Positions 1-12,294 of a stretch of 64,000 nt of DNA are shown in pieces. Location of the stretch: positions 62,001 to 126,000 of the forward strand of contig NW_026251797.1 in the NCBI RefSeq assembly GCF_025024155.1, in the 5' to 3' direction. A program made the translations under genes and the position numbers. The notes under the pieces were generated by a model that ran no database searches, was not told the DNA's origin, and saw nothing but the letters and a program-made list of their open reading frames with translations. Position 1 is the first letter of the stretch, and each line of letters begins with the position of its first letter. Source of the stretch: Gamsiella multidivaricata. Its lineage: Eukaryota > Mortierellomycota > Mortierellomycetes > Mortierellales > Mortierellaceae.

Positions 1-1480
1 GTGGGCCACCGCTCCTCTATCAAAGCAATAAAAAACAGCGTAATAAAAAGAATAACCCTTTCGTTAGGAAAAAATAAATACTCTCACTTAACAATCCCTC
101 CTTGCTCGTTACTTATCATATTAACTCCAAAAAAAAAAAAAAAAAAAAAAAAAAAACTTACTTGTAGGGTTGCCGAGGATATCAAAGATCTTTTGAAGCT
201 GGTTCTTCTGAAACGGGACCGTCTTCTTATTCTCGACCTTGGCTTCCTCGCCCTTGAAGATCGGCCGCAGTGTAATCAATTCGGCGAAAATACATCCAAT
301 CGCCCAGATATCGATCGCCTTGGTATAATGTCTCGATCCAAGCAAGAGCTCTGGTGCTCGATACCAAATTGTCACCACCACCTTGTCTCCGTTGAAGAGT
401 GGTTGTAAAGGCTTGTAGAACAACCGCGCCAATCCTAGATCGCCTGATATTGTGCGTATTCCGATTTTTTTTTAAACAGGCGTTAGTTAGTTAATATGCT
501 GCTAAAAACAGAGTGACCTGAGTTAAGATCATGATCCGTCAGAAAGGGAAAAAAAAGTCGATCCCCTTATGTTTGCATACCAACTTTGACAACTCCATTG
601 GCGGTGACGAGGATGTTGGCGGGTTTGAGGTCACGATGCATCACCCAGTTGGCATGGAGATATGCGACTCCGTTCAACAGTTGCCACAAGAATGACTTGA
701 TGGTGTATTCAGACATATATTTCCGCTCCGGATGACTGTGGAAACCGATGATTTGCTACACGAAGGAAAAAAAAGAAGTCCAAATGCATGTTAGTAAACA
801 TGTTGCTGTAGTGGAATCTAACAAAAAAAAAAAAAAAAATAGTAAAAAGAAAAAGGCATCGGCCCTCGGAGTGCTTACAAGGAGATCATGTTCTGCATAT
901 TCAAACACCATGTGGATCGACTTATCCTCCAACAGAACCTCCTGTAACCAGACAATATTTTCATGATGCAGTTCTCGACATAACTGGATCCAAAAAGAAG
1001 ACAGCAAAAGTAAGCAATTACGGTGACGACAATTCCATCGACTATCGACGATCCACTCCTCTCATATCGCTTGAACAGTCCACATACAGCGATCTCTCGA
1101 CAAGCCGACTGTGAGATCCCGATGTACGTTGCAGCCTCGCCCTCCTTGTCCGGCTTGAACTTCTTGATAGCGTATTCCTTGCCATCGTCCCTATGATCGC
1201 ACAGAACATCCATATGAGCACATTGTCCAAGCACAGCGACTTAACGCTTCTTGTTCTTATCAACACACACACACATATTAAACGGGCCCCTTCTTTAATA
1301 GTTTCACACCATCCGCCTCCCATACTTGTTCTTGGACTTTGCCTTGTACACACGACCATAAGTTCCTGAGCTGATAAAGCCCAGAATATCGTATTTCGAC
1401 GCAATCTTTTGCCGACAAGAGTCCCGCTTCTTCTTGTATTCCGTCATAGACATGACAGGTAATTCGTTCGGGTTCTCCAT
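1..1480 (-). CDS. SSN3: Mediator kinase-module cyclin-dependent kinase CDK8/Ssn3 (3' end outside window)
   Basis: Serine/threonine kinase that pairs with cyclin C in the nuclear Mediator kinase module and phosphorylates transcription factors and the Pol II machinery. Six exons can be joined in frame: 1326-1480, 1088-1190, 879-983, 581-755, 162-443 and 1-16, all with GT-AG borders. The start is the ATG at 1478-1480, giving MENPNELPV. Visible motifs are the glycine loop [10 protein letters not shown], a CDK8-type C-helix SACREIA (SMSACRE in animals instead of PSTAIRE), catalytic [10 protein letters not shown], a DLG in place of DFG (CDK8 proteins have DMG or DLG), and [13 protein letters not shown] followed by [14 protein letters not shown]. 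The C-terminal lobe after the GNPT region is cut off by the window edge. The intron at 17-161 holds a run of about 29 A. The family assignment is secure; the exon borders were read by eye. Confidence 0.93.
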
Positions 1481-2100
1481 TTCGTGAATGTCAGCTTTGA
1501 TGTCCGTTTGAGTTTGATGAGCAAAGTTTGAAGTTGAGTGGTCCGTTGGTTCTGCAACGCTGAATGAAGAAGGTCGAGGTCGTCCTGTTTTACGATGATG
1601 TTTTCTGTTCCTGAAAGTTGGAAGATGTGGGAATAGCCTGCCCAGCGGCTAACAAAAACTCAAAGCTGAAGCGGGCGTGACGGCTCGATGCGATCGTCGG
1701 CCCCAAGAGTGATCCCCCACAGGCACGCACAGCACGCCTTTTTTTATTTATATTTTACATATACTTCAGAACACAAGTATTCGGCAATGAAATAGCTGAG
1801 GTGTTTAAAAGGTGAATATTTATTTGCGTCAAATAAAAGAGTGTCAATCCTTATTTGCCCTTCCAGGGAGGTATGGAGAGGCGCTCTAACTCGTGGAATC
1901 TAAAAAAAAAGCGGGTGAGGGATGTATGTAAATATGTCGCGTCCAGAAGTCGGTCCTGTATGGTGCCGCGTCGCGCACAATGTCGTATAAGATGAGGGAG
2001 AGTGGTCGAGATGAAATCGAAGGTTCAAAAGGTGAAGGATGCTGTTAAGCGATTGTATGATGATTGTTGAAAATCCTGTATTTTTTCTTTTGGACGTGCT
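1481..2100. other. Intergenic region: CDK8 upstream region and Rieske gene 3' flank
   Basis: No coding potential is seen. The part next to 1480 is the 5' leader and promoter of the CDK8 gene. The part next to 2101 is the 3' untranslated region of the Rieske gene. There are T- and A-rich stretches but no clear TATA box. Confidence 0.5.
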
Positions 2101-3425
2101 TTAACCAATGACGACCTTGTTGCCCTCCTCGAACGAGTAGGCAGGGATCTCAAGGTTCAATGGTGCGGGTCCCTTGCGGATACGGCCAGAGATATCGTAA
2201 TGGGATCCGTGGCAAGGGCAGTACCATCCACCGTAGTCACCAGCCTCTCCAATTGGGACACATCCCAAGTGAGTGCAGACACCCAACATGACCAACCATT
2301 CGGGCTTCTGGACACGATCGGCATCGGTCTGGGGATCACGGAGCTCAGCGACGTTGATAGAATTGGCTTCTTCAATCTCGTCCTGAGTGCGGTGTCTGAT
2401 GAAGACGGGCTTTCCACGCCACTTGATGGTAACGTTGCGACCCTCGGGGATGGTGCTGAGATCGACCTCGACCTTGGCCAAGGCCAAAACATCGGCAGAG
2501 GCAGACATGTTCGCCAAGAAGTCAGCGACGGTGGTCTTGGCTCCCATAACGGACAAGGCACCGGTGGTTCCGACCATGAAGTAGGAGAAGGCGCGGTTGG
2601 AGGTATCGCCAGATCCACTCTTGTACTTGTCGAAGTTGGGGATGTTGGTGGTCTCGTGGGCGGAGTTGTGGTTGAGACGGACCTGAGCGGCAAGTCCAGC
2701 AGGGGCTGATTATAGGGAATGCAGGCAAGCAATTGCGTTAGCACAGGCTCCATGAAGATAAGTCCTCCATCCTGCTGTCCTGTTGTACGATAATGTTTGC
2801 GGTCTATATAGGAGCTATAAAATCCGGGGCTATGTCGGAAAATACTCAGTGTTGACATTATTGCTGAGCTTCAGTTTCGGACCATGTCCAAATAGGGTCG
2901 TAGCAATACATAGCTCGAATAGAGTAGCCCTGGAAGTGTCGGAGAAGCCCTGTTTCTGCAATAATCCTGTCCGCATACTCAGGATCTTTGCTAGGTTGTG
3001 TTCCTCCGACGATTCTGACGAGCTGCAGTAGTAGATCGAGTACGAGCACCGGTCATTCACTGCTCCCGAAGCTCCAGACGTCCTTCGGAGAAAAAAACGT
3101 CCGAATCCATACATCTGAATGACCTCCGGGTGCACGCAAGACGCATCCTGTTACATTTCCGAAATCTGATCCAGTTAAGACAGCATAGCAACGTCTCCAG
3201 CAATGATTCGGATAACCATCCAGTGTTTCCAGGGGTCGTCCCCTACGTTGATGAAGCTCGGCGTAATACTCCGGTGTTCCCATACAGCCACGAGTGCATG
3301 AATCAAAGCTGGAAGTGGAAAAAATAAGAAGGTGTGGCGGACATACCGAGGACGTTGCGGACAGCAGCGGCACGGGTCGCGCGGTTCAAGGAGGCGGAAG
3401 CCAATCTGGCGGCAAGTGAGGCCAT
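2101..3425 (-). CDS. RIP1: Rieske iron-sulfur subunit of the cytochrome bc1 complex
   Basis: Catalytic 2Fe-2S subunit of ubiquinol-cytochrome c reductase (complex III), which moves electrons from ubiquinol to cytochrome c1 in the mitochondrial inner membrane. Two exons, 3347-3425 and 2101-2705, join in frame to 227 codons. The start ATG (3423-3425) opens an Arg/Ala/Ser-rich presequence, [20 protein letters not shown], typical of mitochondrial import. The [18 protein letters not shown] stretch is the single membrane anchor and hinge. The cluster-binding motifs CTHLGC and CPCHGSHYD are complete, so the protein should be functional. The single intron (2706-3346) is about 640 bp, several times longer than neighbouring introns; ORFs inside it look random. 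The gene diverges from the aldo-keto reductase across about 940 bp. Confidence 0.96.
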
Positions 3426-4365
3426 GGTGATGGATGGAGAATAGGGTGGAGTGGAGAGGAGGAAGGGTGGATCGCACTGCGATGATGCTTTGTTTGTACC
3501 GAAATCCGGTTCTAGGGTGTCATGTGATCTATAATACCCGATGGTTTTGGGGACGCGTCCGTTGCTGTGCTACCATTTCGAAGGCTCATACGAGATAGCC
3601 GTACCTCATCTGCCATTGCCGAGCGCGTTGCCTTTGTGATGAATCCGAGCCAACTGTTTACGCTAATGCCTTCATGGACAAACATATTTAAAGGCAAGTT
3701 ATGGACTAGGAGGAGGTATTATATTTGTCTGGTTATTGGTCGAAGACCTCTTTTATTCGAGCGCTCGAGTGCGGAGGATCTTTCCTCGGATCCGATCAAC
3801 ATGTGGGTTGTAGAGGAAATTGGCGGCAGCTTTGAGCCGAACACGCGATTGACGAAGGCACGATATCGATGCAAAGTATGCTAGAGTGCAATACAAGCAG
3901 ATAGAGGAGACGCCTCGACATGGTTCCCAGTCATGAAAGAAAAACGCGCTTGATGGACTAGTCCAAGACCATTGGTGAACGTGTGGAATGATGCAACGGC
4001 CTCCGATAGGTTGTTGAATAGGTTTTTGGATGCAGAACATCACCATGACATGGGATGTCGCACTGGACGGCACTGAGAGCTACACTAGTGTACAATCTCT
4101 TCTCCATTCCTCTTCTTATCATTTTATCTTCCCGTAGATGCTGTTTGACACAGCCATGATGAGACTCTGTGGGGTGTCAGAAGTGACGCGACCCCATGTC
4201 ATTTCCCACGGCTTACGCACACCCAACACCGCGCACGTCCTTTTCTTCTCCCACGACCTCCGTCTTCCTCATTCCTCTTCATTCATCTCTTTCTCATTCC
4301 CATCCACCCAACCGCGTTCCTCATTTCACACCTCCCACTTCCTTGACAAAGCAACACCAACGAAA
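3426..4365. promoter_or_regulatory. Divergent intergenic promoter region between RIP1 and the aldo-keto reductase gene
   Basis: This 940-bp stretch separates two divergent genes. It becomes strongly C/T-rich near the plus-strand start (about 4230-4330), as is common just upstream of fungal start codons. No canonical TATA box or known operator was recognised, and the open frames in it show no family resemblance. Confidence 0.45.
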
Positions 4366-5733
4366 ATGTCCACGACTACCAAACGCGTTGAATTGAAAGG
4401 CCTGACCTCCTTCCATACCCTGAACAACGATCATCATATCCCTCGTCTCGGACTCGGTGTCTACCAGGTCCCCGACGGAAAAGAAACCGAGGATGCCGTG
4501 CTCTGGGCACTGCAGGTATGTTGCATACTGATTCCTGTAGCCTCGGCGACAACTGCGCGTCCCAGTGCGCTAATAGTCGAATTGCAATTGTCATTTGTAC
4601 ATAGATGGGTTACCGCCATATCGACACCGCAACCATTTACGGCAACGAAAAGAGCGTCGGCAATGGCATCCGCAAAAGGTCAGTACACACATCCCCTCCA
4701 CCGCACTCTTTCCCCTCAGCGCGCTATCCATCATGGCAAATGACTCACGCACCTATCCACGTCTTCTAAACAGCGGTATCCCCCGCGAGGAGATCTTCGT
4801 GACAACCAAACTCACCGAGGACGACCAGGGATACGACTCCGCCATTGCCGCTCTGAACCTTTCCCTCAAGAAGATGGGACTCGATTATGTCGGTATGGAC
4901 AAAAGGAACATTGTTCAGTGTCGTATGCTTGAATCTTCGCACAGTTCAGGGCTCTGACTCCTCCGGTCTTTTTTTTTTTGTTTCCTGATAGATCTGTACC
5001 TGATTCACTCGCCTTTGCGTGGATCGGGACTGCGCAAGGAGTCCTGGAAGGCCCTCGAGACCTTGGTTGCACAAGGAAAGGCCAAAAGTATCGGTATGCA
5101 TTCCACCCCGACTCTGTCTCCTGTGCATGCCTTTACTTCAAAATAACACCTCCAAGATTTACATGTACCAACATTCGCGCCTTCTTTTTTTTTTTGTTAT
5201 AGGTGTCTCGAATTACGGAGTCTCCCACTTGAAAGAACTTCTCGCCACAAACCCAAAGATTCGTCCGGTCGTTAACCAAATCGAACTCCATCCCTGGCTG
5301 ACTCGCCCTGAGATCATCTCCTTCTGTGAATCACACCAGATCGCTATCGAGGCCTACAGTCCTCTCTGCCAGGGTCTTAAACTCCAAGATCCCCGACTTG
5401 TGAAGATCGCGAAAAAGTATTCAAAGTCTCCAGCACAGGTCTTGATCCGCTGGAGTTTGCAGAAGGGGCACATTGTGATCCCAAAGAGTTCAAAGAAGGA
5501 GAGGATTGAACAGAACGCGGACGTGTTTGATTTCGAGATCTCAGTCGAGGACATGGACGTCTTGGACTCGATGAACGAGAACTTTATCTGTGGTAGGTTT
5601 TTCTAAAGATCTATTTTTTTTTTGGCTTGTGGCGCGATGTGGAGGAATAGGTAGATGAAAACAACACTAATGTCCATGCATCTTTTACACTCTTTGAACT
5701 GAAATAGAGTGGGATCCCACAACCGCACCCTGA
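4366..5733 (+). CDS. Aldo-keto reductase (AKR superfamily, NADPH-dependent)
   Basis: Cytosolic NADPH-dependent oxidoreductase reducing aldehydes or ketones to alcohols; the natural substrate cannot be read from sequence. Six exons (4366-4515, 4605-4678, 4774-4892, 4992-5093, 5203-5592, 5708-5733) join in frame to 286 residues, the usual family length. The start MSTTTKRVELKG precedes the first strand. The catalytic tetrad is present: Asp in DTATIYGNE, Tyr in the same motif, Lys in VTTKL and His in YLIHSP. The cofactor region has GVSNYG, AYSPL and IPKSS. The last exon is only 26 nt and supplies the typical C-terminal tail EWDPTTAP; without it the frame would end in intron sequence. It resembles GCY1/YPR1-type fungal reductases, and assignment below family level is uncertain. 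Confidence 0.94.
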
Positions 5734-6095
5734 TCGCTAGACAGCCACAGCCGCTTCTAACGATCTGTTTTCTCCATCCAGCTGCAAGACGTGCGTTGAG
5801 CTCTTCCAATGGGCTTGATCCGCACGCACACTTTTCGCACCGTACATATATCACGTCTTCTCATTTCGTCTCTCTCTCCCTCCTCTCTTTGATCTCTTTC
5901 TTTTCTCTTTCTTGTATTTTGTCGAGAACTGTTCCTGGCAACGATGCCAGGTCCTTTCTGCATTAAAACCGTGAAACGCTGTTATGTATTTCAAAAAAGT
6001 CTTCCATGGATTGCTTAGTTTTTTTTTTGTATTGTCCTTTAATGTGTCAAAGAGTCCATTGATAATCCCGTTATTGGGTTTATTCGACGAGACAT
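5734..6095. other. Convergent intergenic region
   Basis: Between the stop of the aldo-keto reductase (plus) and the probable stop of the eL33 gene (minus). It is pyrimidine-rich with T-runs and likely holds both 3' untranslated regions. No gene is seen. Confidence 0.45.
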
Positions 6096-7536
6096 TTAAA
6101 CGCTATATGAGAAACCAAGAGAAAAACAACGGATGACGATCGTTAGTAAAAGAATAGGGCCACAGTCGACTCATATGCTTCATCCATGCTATTTCCTGAA
6201 GCAATCGCAGAAACAGATCGTTGCACATACCGGGAGGGGTACATCATCTGCATCATTTCCCGAAATGAATAGGTTGACCAAAAGAGCGCGCACATAGAAA
6301 CGATACCGAAAAATTAAATGTGATTATTAGTAAAAGACAACACCCTTCCAACAAGATCACCCACTGAACAGAACAACCGCAAAAAAAAGGAAGAGCGAGT
6401 TTGAAACGTACGACGCGGACAGAGGCACCGAAGGACTTGGCGGGCAAGTTGTTGCGGAAGCGGGCCTTGACGGCACCGGAGCCACCGTGGGCACGGGTGA
6501 TACGGCCCCAGATGCAGCGGATCTTCGATCCGTTGACCTCACGCTTGGCGCGGTAGACAAAAGCAACACGCTTGCCGAGGTAGAAGTCGGTGTCGGCAGC
6601 AGTCTTCACACCCTCGATCTGGATGAGCGAGATGTCAGGGCGCTGGTTACGCTTAGCACGCTTGAATCCAAGAACACGACCTTTGGCGTAAAGACTAGAG
6701 AAAAGAAATAGGTAGGTGTTGGTAAAGATGGAAGCGGGAAAATGAGGGGTGATAAGTTAGACGGTTGTAACGAAAAGACGGTTGGAGACTGGCGTGGTGT
6801 GTGCACGTCTTCCGCCTCCTATGGTGATAGCGTTGTTCCTGGAAGTAAAAGAGATCCCTTTGGAGCTGCTGTAAAGAAAAGGTTCCTGACATTCGCTTTG
6901 AAGTGCGTTGATGTTGATGGCGATCGGATGGCAGCCAAAACTGTGCATAGCTTCTCTGTTTGAGAGTATTGGTCATCCCCCTCCTGGTGAGTTCCGTACA
7001 AAGTAACAGTTGTCACCGGAGACCATAGCTGTCCCTGGTTCTTTCAACTATCTCGCCAAGTATCACTCCTGGGTCGTCTTGTTTCGTTTTGCTGAACCCG
7101 TTGTAGGTGATCCTTCTCCAGAAAAAGCAGAGTCGATAATAGTCTCCCCATGGATCACGCCCAAAAGTCGTCGAAAGTAAGCTGATGTTGATGCAGATGC
7201 CAACAGCGTCCGTGCTATTCATTTCTTCAAAGTGACCTCTTTTAGAAACGTTGCCGCAGATGCTGTTGCCATCCGCTTTTGTGGGCAGCCTTCCTTTCCA
7301 TGCAAGATTTGATGATGGGTATCCTCAAAAAATAAAGAGAAAAGCTGGAGCCCTGCTATAGCGATCTTTCACATCGGATGTCGAGCTTTATGGTTGCTGC
7401 AGTGCCGGTTTCCTGAATAGATGGGACGGATGGATAGATCGATGGCTGCTTCCGTAGGTCCTTGTGCTGCATCCATGTGGCGCCCTAATTCCCTGTATGT
7501 AGGCTGGTTCACTCTCACAGTCACGCACCGAGACAT
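6096..7536 (-). CDS. RPL33: 60S ribosomal protein eL33 (L33/L35a), with three tiny exons
   Basis: Structural protein of the large cytosolic ribosomal subunit. The main exon (6412-6694) encodes the family core: [19 protein letters not shown], then [34 protein letters not shown] and [13 protein letters not shown]. The N-terminus is recovered from an 8-nt exon at 7529-7536 encoding MS plus two bases (M-S-R after splicing), across an 834-bp intron. The C-terminus comes from a 17-nt exon (6231-6247, MMYPSR) and a 7-nt exon (6096-6102, Val-stop), the latter preceded by TACTAAC and CATATAG. The joined exons total 315 nt, or 104 residues, ending YPSRV compared with YPSRI in animals. Core identity is certain; the 8-nt exon is well supported by frame and sense, the last exon less so. 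Confidence 0.88.
6695..7528 (-). other. Long first intron of the eL33 gene
   Basis: The donor GTGCGT directly follows the 8-nt first exon; the acceptor TTTCTCTAG precedes LYAKG. At 834 bp it is far longer than the neighbouring introns of 60-200 bp. It contains two similar blocks with CATCAACATCA on the minus strand (near 6905-6940 and 7170-7205). Ribosomal-protein introns often host snoRNAs, but I could not fold a convincing box C/D or H/ACA RNA here. Confidence 0.6.
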
Positions 7537-7808
7537 TGTGCTGGGTTAATTGAAGCTGAAGAGAGGGAGATTGTTTTCCAGAGCCCTGCAACCAAGTTAT
7601 TCGGCCGTCTCAAGTTAAGGGTTACTCAATTAGCTCGAATGTAAGAAGTTGGTGGCAAAACGCGAAATCACTGCCTTGAGATTGACATTGATATCTTTTG
7701 GTTTTCATTATGATGGGTAGTAGACTATTAGGTGGTATAAAATATGATATAAATAGAGATTCCTGATCCCTCTCCCATTCTGTGGCCACTCCATCTTGCA
7801 TTTGGTAT

Positions 7809-7861
7809 CTTTTTTTTTTTTTTTTTTTTTTTTTGCCTTTGCCTTTGCCTTTGCCTTTGCT
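7809..7861. repeat. T-run followed by a (CTTTGC) hexamer repeat
   Basis: About 25 T residues are followed by four to five copies of the hexamer CTTTGC. It lies directly beyond the stop codon of the coiled-coil gene, so it is in that gene's 3' untranslated region. Confidence 0.85.
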
Positions 7862-7865
7862 GCGC

Positions 7866-10800
7866 TTAGAAGCACAGGAATCCCTTCTTCTTCTGCATGG
7901 CCGCCTCGAGCTGTGTCTGGAGTCGATCCTGTGTTCGGATAGCATCGTCCTTCAACTGTTTCTCCTTCTGTACCTGTGTCTCCAACTGTGACTTCAGATC
8001 CTCCAGTCCCCGAACCTGGTTCTGTGCCTGGTCCAGACTCTTCCGGATTTCCTCCAACACCTGTGCCAGCTCGGTGTTCTCCTGCTTCAGTTTCTGCATC
8101 TCAAACTCCACGGACGGACCGCCCTGCTGTTTATTCGTCTGCTCCTTCTTGACCAACTCCGTCTCGAGTTCCTGGTTCTTTGACCGCGTCTTCGTGAGCT
8201 CGGCCTCAGCCTGCTCGAGCTTCAAGGCAAGTTCCTTCTGCGCTTCTTGCTGTTTGGCTACAGCAGCCGCGACAGCCGCCTCAGTCGCTGCAGCCGCATT
8301 GGCGGTCCTGCTGACAAGAGATTCCGACGAGACAGTGTGTGCCAACGACGACTTCTTGCGAGGACTCAGTGCATCATCCTGGGCTGGCGAGGAGGACCGA
8401 GGACTGGACGAGTCTCCGTTGTATTCTGGTGAAGTCGGAATTGGTGGCAGCGCAATAGTCGGTGGAGGCGTGTCTGGAGGATTGTTTAATAGGCTTGATC
8501 GCAACGTCTGCGAGCCGTTCCTGGACAACGCGGTACTTGACCGTGGCCTGACAGATATCGGTGGGGACGGGAACGCTTGGTGTTCGTCAACAGTCGGGGT
8601 AGATGGCAATGGACCTCGCTTCTCGAGCTCGGCAATCTTCTCCTCCAAGGACTTGATCAACTTGATCTGCTGAGCAGCCATCTCTGCCTGCTTCTCACGC
8701 TCAAGAGCCTCCTGCTGTCGCTTCTCTTCTGCTCCAGCAAGATCTGCCTCGTCTTCATCATCACCCTTCTTGCCAAAGTGAGCAGCCAGCAGTCCTGGAA
8801 GGAGATCGCTATTATTAGGAGAACCGAAAGGCGTAGCCGGGGCCGTGAGTGGAGGCGTCACCGGGAAAGCATCGACTCTCTTTTGCATTTCTTGCTCCTT
8901 TGTCAACAGCACTTTCTCCTTTTCTCGCAGGGAAGTTTCCTTCAAGGTCAGCTCCTCTTCCTTCGACTCGAGGGATTGTTGCTGCTTCAAGATCTCATCC
9001 TCGCGAATGCGTCTTTCCTCCTGAACCTTCTGCTCAATCTCCTCGCGCTCCAACCTCTCAAGTCGCTCGAGCTCATCCCTCTGGTCACGCTCCTCCTGGA
9101 GCTCAGCTTCATGCTTCGCCTGGGCACTCTTCAGCGCATCCTGTGCCTCGGTGGTCTTCTGGTTCGCAAGCGACAAGTCGCTGAGTAGCGACTGAATCCT
9201 ATGCTCCAGTTTGCTAATCTCGCCCTCGAGCTCCTTCTCCTTGGCCCAGGGCTCATTCAAAGAGACATCGTTCAAGTTGAGGAGGTAGGCGTGGAGCTGA
9301 GACTCGTAGTCGTAGTCGTAATCATTGTCGCCCATTACTGTCGTTTCCGTACTATCACGGATGTGCGATGTCGTATCGGACAAGTGGGAGGGCCGTCCTT
9401 GGAGCTGCGACAAGAACTTGAGCATTGTTCGAACAGACACTATACCAGGCTCCGAAGAGGAATCGATACCTTTGGTCAATGGCTCCGCTGCTGGGACTTG
9501 GGGAGTATCGTCAGACTGCTTCGCAGGCTTGTCGCTGTCGATTTCAGCTGGAGTCGTCGGCGCCGCCGATGGTGACGCTGATGCCGATTTTTGCACTATG
9601 GCATTGCTGAGCTGCAAGTGATACTCCATATCCAATGTAAGCTGCTGGCTTCTCCTCTTGGTGTTGGCCTCCAGAATACCAGCGCGTTGCTGCTCGCCCT
9701 TGACGCCCTCGACCTGTCCATCAAGTTTCTCCTCCAAGTCGCGAATGGCCTGGAGCTGTTCCTGTTGCGATTGCTGCTGCTCAGCAGACCACTGGCTCAA
9801 CGACATGTGCTTGCTGTTGATGGGGAGGCTATGTCGCAGGGCCTCGAGCTCCTCTCGAAGTGACTCTAGTGCTACGACGGCCTCGTCTCTCGACTTCCTG
9901 GCGGCATCCGCCTCCTCATAGATGGTGGCCAGTGTAGCCTGCAGGGAGCTTACAAGGCGGTTATGAGACTCCTCGAACTCGGTCATGTTCTGGCGAACCT
10001 GTACCACCTCTTGGTCCTTCTGTGCGAGGGCTTCGTTCAGTTCCGCGGTAACCTGGTTGATGCGTGCGTTCTCAGTAGATTGAGAGTCAGCCACCGAGGC
10101 CAAGGCAGAAGTGAGCCGATCGATATCAGCTTGCAGCTTCTCGATGATCTGTTCCTGCAGCTTGTGCTGTTCTAGCTCGGCCTTGAGAACCATGATCTCC
10201 TCCGAGCGTCTGTTCTTGAGCACCTTAAAACCGTCTGAAAGTGCCTCGTATTCAAGTTCGGCCTAGACGTGTGCAATGCTAATTAGTCATTTGCTACAAG
10301 GCATTTTCTTTTTCTTTTTCTGTAAAATGGGAATGTAGCCAGATAATATTTACCTTGCCCTTGAACTCCAATGCCTCTGCTTCGACAGTTGAAATCTTGG
10401 ATTCCAGCTCCTCAATGAGGGCAGCTTGCATATCTCGGGTGTCCTCGAGACTTGTGATTTGCTCATTCAGCTCCTTGACCTTGGCCGGCTCAGTTTCAGT
10501 CAATTCTCGCTGAGCGCTGGCAGTCTCGCGATAGGGAGCCAACTCCTCAAGTTCTCCCTCTAGGCCCTGGATCTTTTCTTCGTATTCCAGGTTTTTTTTC
10601 TGGTTTTCCTCCAACTGCTGACGCAGATTTTTGATGTTCTGGTCAAGCGTCTGAATACGAGCAACACTCTCATCCCTACAAGACCAAAGTATCCAAGTCG
10701 TAATGTCAACATGCTGTCGCGTAGTACGCGTATAACATTGAAACAAACCCAATGGAATTACACACATACTTCAATCTTTCAAGGGCTCTAATCTTGGCGT

Positions 10801-12161
10801 CTTTTTCTTCTTGGCCTCTGCTGAGTTGTCGCTCGGCCTCGACGAGTTTTTGTCGCAGCTCTGCAAGTTCGCTCTCGTAAGCGCCCGACATGTCTATTCA
10901 AAACAATGTGCGTGAGCGTGAGCGTGTAGTAGATGCAAACACATGCAGACATGGCCGCACAGGTACATGTAACTGACAACAAGCATTATCCTATTTCGCA
11001 TTTAGCCTGCATTGCATGCAGCACAAATGATCTGCAGCCTTGGAGTAAAGGACAAAATGCAAAATCCCGCATACCTTTAACATCTCCCAGCTCTGTCTCC
11101 CTCCTCTTGAGGACATTGCGAACCAGCTGAAGTTCAGTCTTCAAAGACATGACCGTGACCCGCTGAGCTTTAGCGTCAGACTCGGCCTTGCTCTTAACTT
11201 CTTTAGTCTTGACCAATTCCGCCTCCAGCCTCTTCAAGTCCTCCTGCACATCGCCCGAGCTGACAAACGCCGGTGAGGGTGGCACCTCGTCGTCTACACC
11301 TCTATTCGCATTTGCGGTAGCGATAGACCCATTGCCGTTGCTGTTCTTGAAGCTTGAGGGGAGTCGAGTGGGCATGGAGTTCTTGGATAGCAAGGCAGGG
11401 CGTGGTGTTGACCTGGGCAGAGTGCTGAAGGATCTCGACACCGTGGTTTGGTCTTGTCTCAAGAGTTCTTCAAACATCGAGTCTGGGTAGTCGCTCGGGT
11501 CGGGCGATTCACGACCAGAGGGACCTGGTGAACTTGAGGCCCTTGTGTGCTCGATCGTGTGCTCGTCGCTGTTGTTCTCGTTCTTGCCAGCAGCAAGCAT
11601 AGTGATTCGGCGACTGATGTTGGACCCTGGATTAACACGAACCTTTTTGGCGCCGAACCTGTTGGTGGTCGAAGGTGTTACATTGCTTTCAGTTGAGATG
11701 CCAATAGCCTCTGAGTGAGTCGCTGTTGTGGGAGTGGTGGGAGTGGAGGGGGTAGGTGTGGTTGGGGTAGCGGTTGGAGTAACGTCTGAGGCGGACACAG
11801 GCTGTGGTTCAAGGTCGAGGTCGAGGTTGCTGTAGAAGGAAGAAAGGGCGGCAGAGGCAGACGGAGATGATGCCGCCTCTGGAAGGGATGTCGGGGGGAC
11901 GGTCGTTATCCCATTGCTGACAGGAATTGGTGCTGCAACTGAAGGAAGGTCGTCAGCTGGAGTGTCAACGGAGGGACTGTCGATTTCTTTTGGCTTCTCG
12001 ATATTCAAACTGAGTGTCTCTGCTCCAGCAGGAGCAGGGGCCAGAGCCACTGGTGACACCCTCTCTTCGATTTCTTGTGGCGGTGGTACCGCTTGAGGAT
12101 GATTCTGCTCAAACGCCTCCGGATGGGTAAGCTCGCCCGAGATAATGGATGGGGTCTCCAT
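7866..12161 (-). CDS. Large coiled-coil protein of unknown family (1309 residues)
   Basis: Four exons (11075-12161, 10770-10893, 10354-10675, 7866-10262) join in frame. Residues 1 to about 300 are low-complexity, rich in Pro, Ser and Thr. From about 330 to the end the protein is almost continuous heptad-rich coiled coil, broken by two disordered Pro/Ser linkers, one after MEYHLQLSNAIVQKSA and one around the PSTPTVDEHQAFPSPP region. It ends KKKGFLCF, a basic patch next to a hydrophobic Cys-containing tail that might help membrane contact but is not a clear CaaX box. The architecture resembles golgin or polarity-scaffold proteins, but no diagnostic domain (GRIP, GRAB, kinesin head) is visible, so no function is assigned. 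Start: ATG at 12159-12161, first in frame after stops. Confidence 0.85.
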
Positions 12162-12294
12162 CTGTTAATTTAGGTACGTTGAAGCTGGTACCTGGTCTTT
12201 CAAGTAAAAGTGATGGAAAGGATATTCAGGGGTAAAACCCAAGAACAGAATAAAAATATACAGTTATACAACTGATTATAGAACACAAAGACAG

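Noticed and set aside
2200..2709. 169-codon plus-strand ORF over the Rieske gene
   Set aside because: Antisense shadow of a strongly supported exon.
3053..3373. Possible extra exon in the long Rieske intron
   Set aside because: The joined two exons already give a complete Rieske protein; the intron frames have no resemblance to the family.
8577..9188. 203-codon plus-strand ORF rich in Leu
   Set aside because: It is the antisense shadow of the coiled-coil gene; Glu/Lys/Gln codons read backwards give Leu and Phe.
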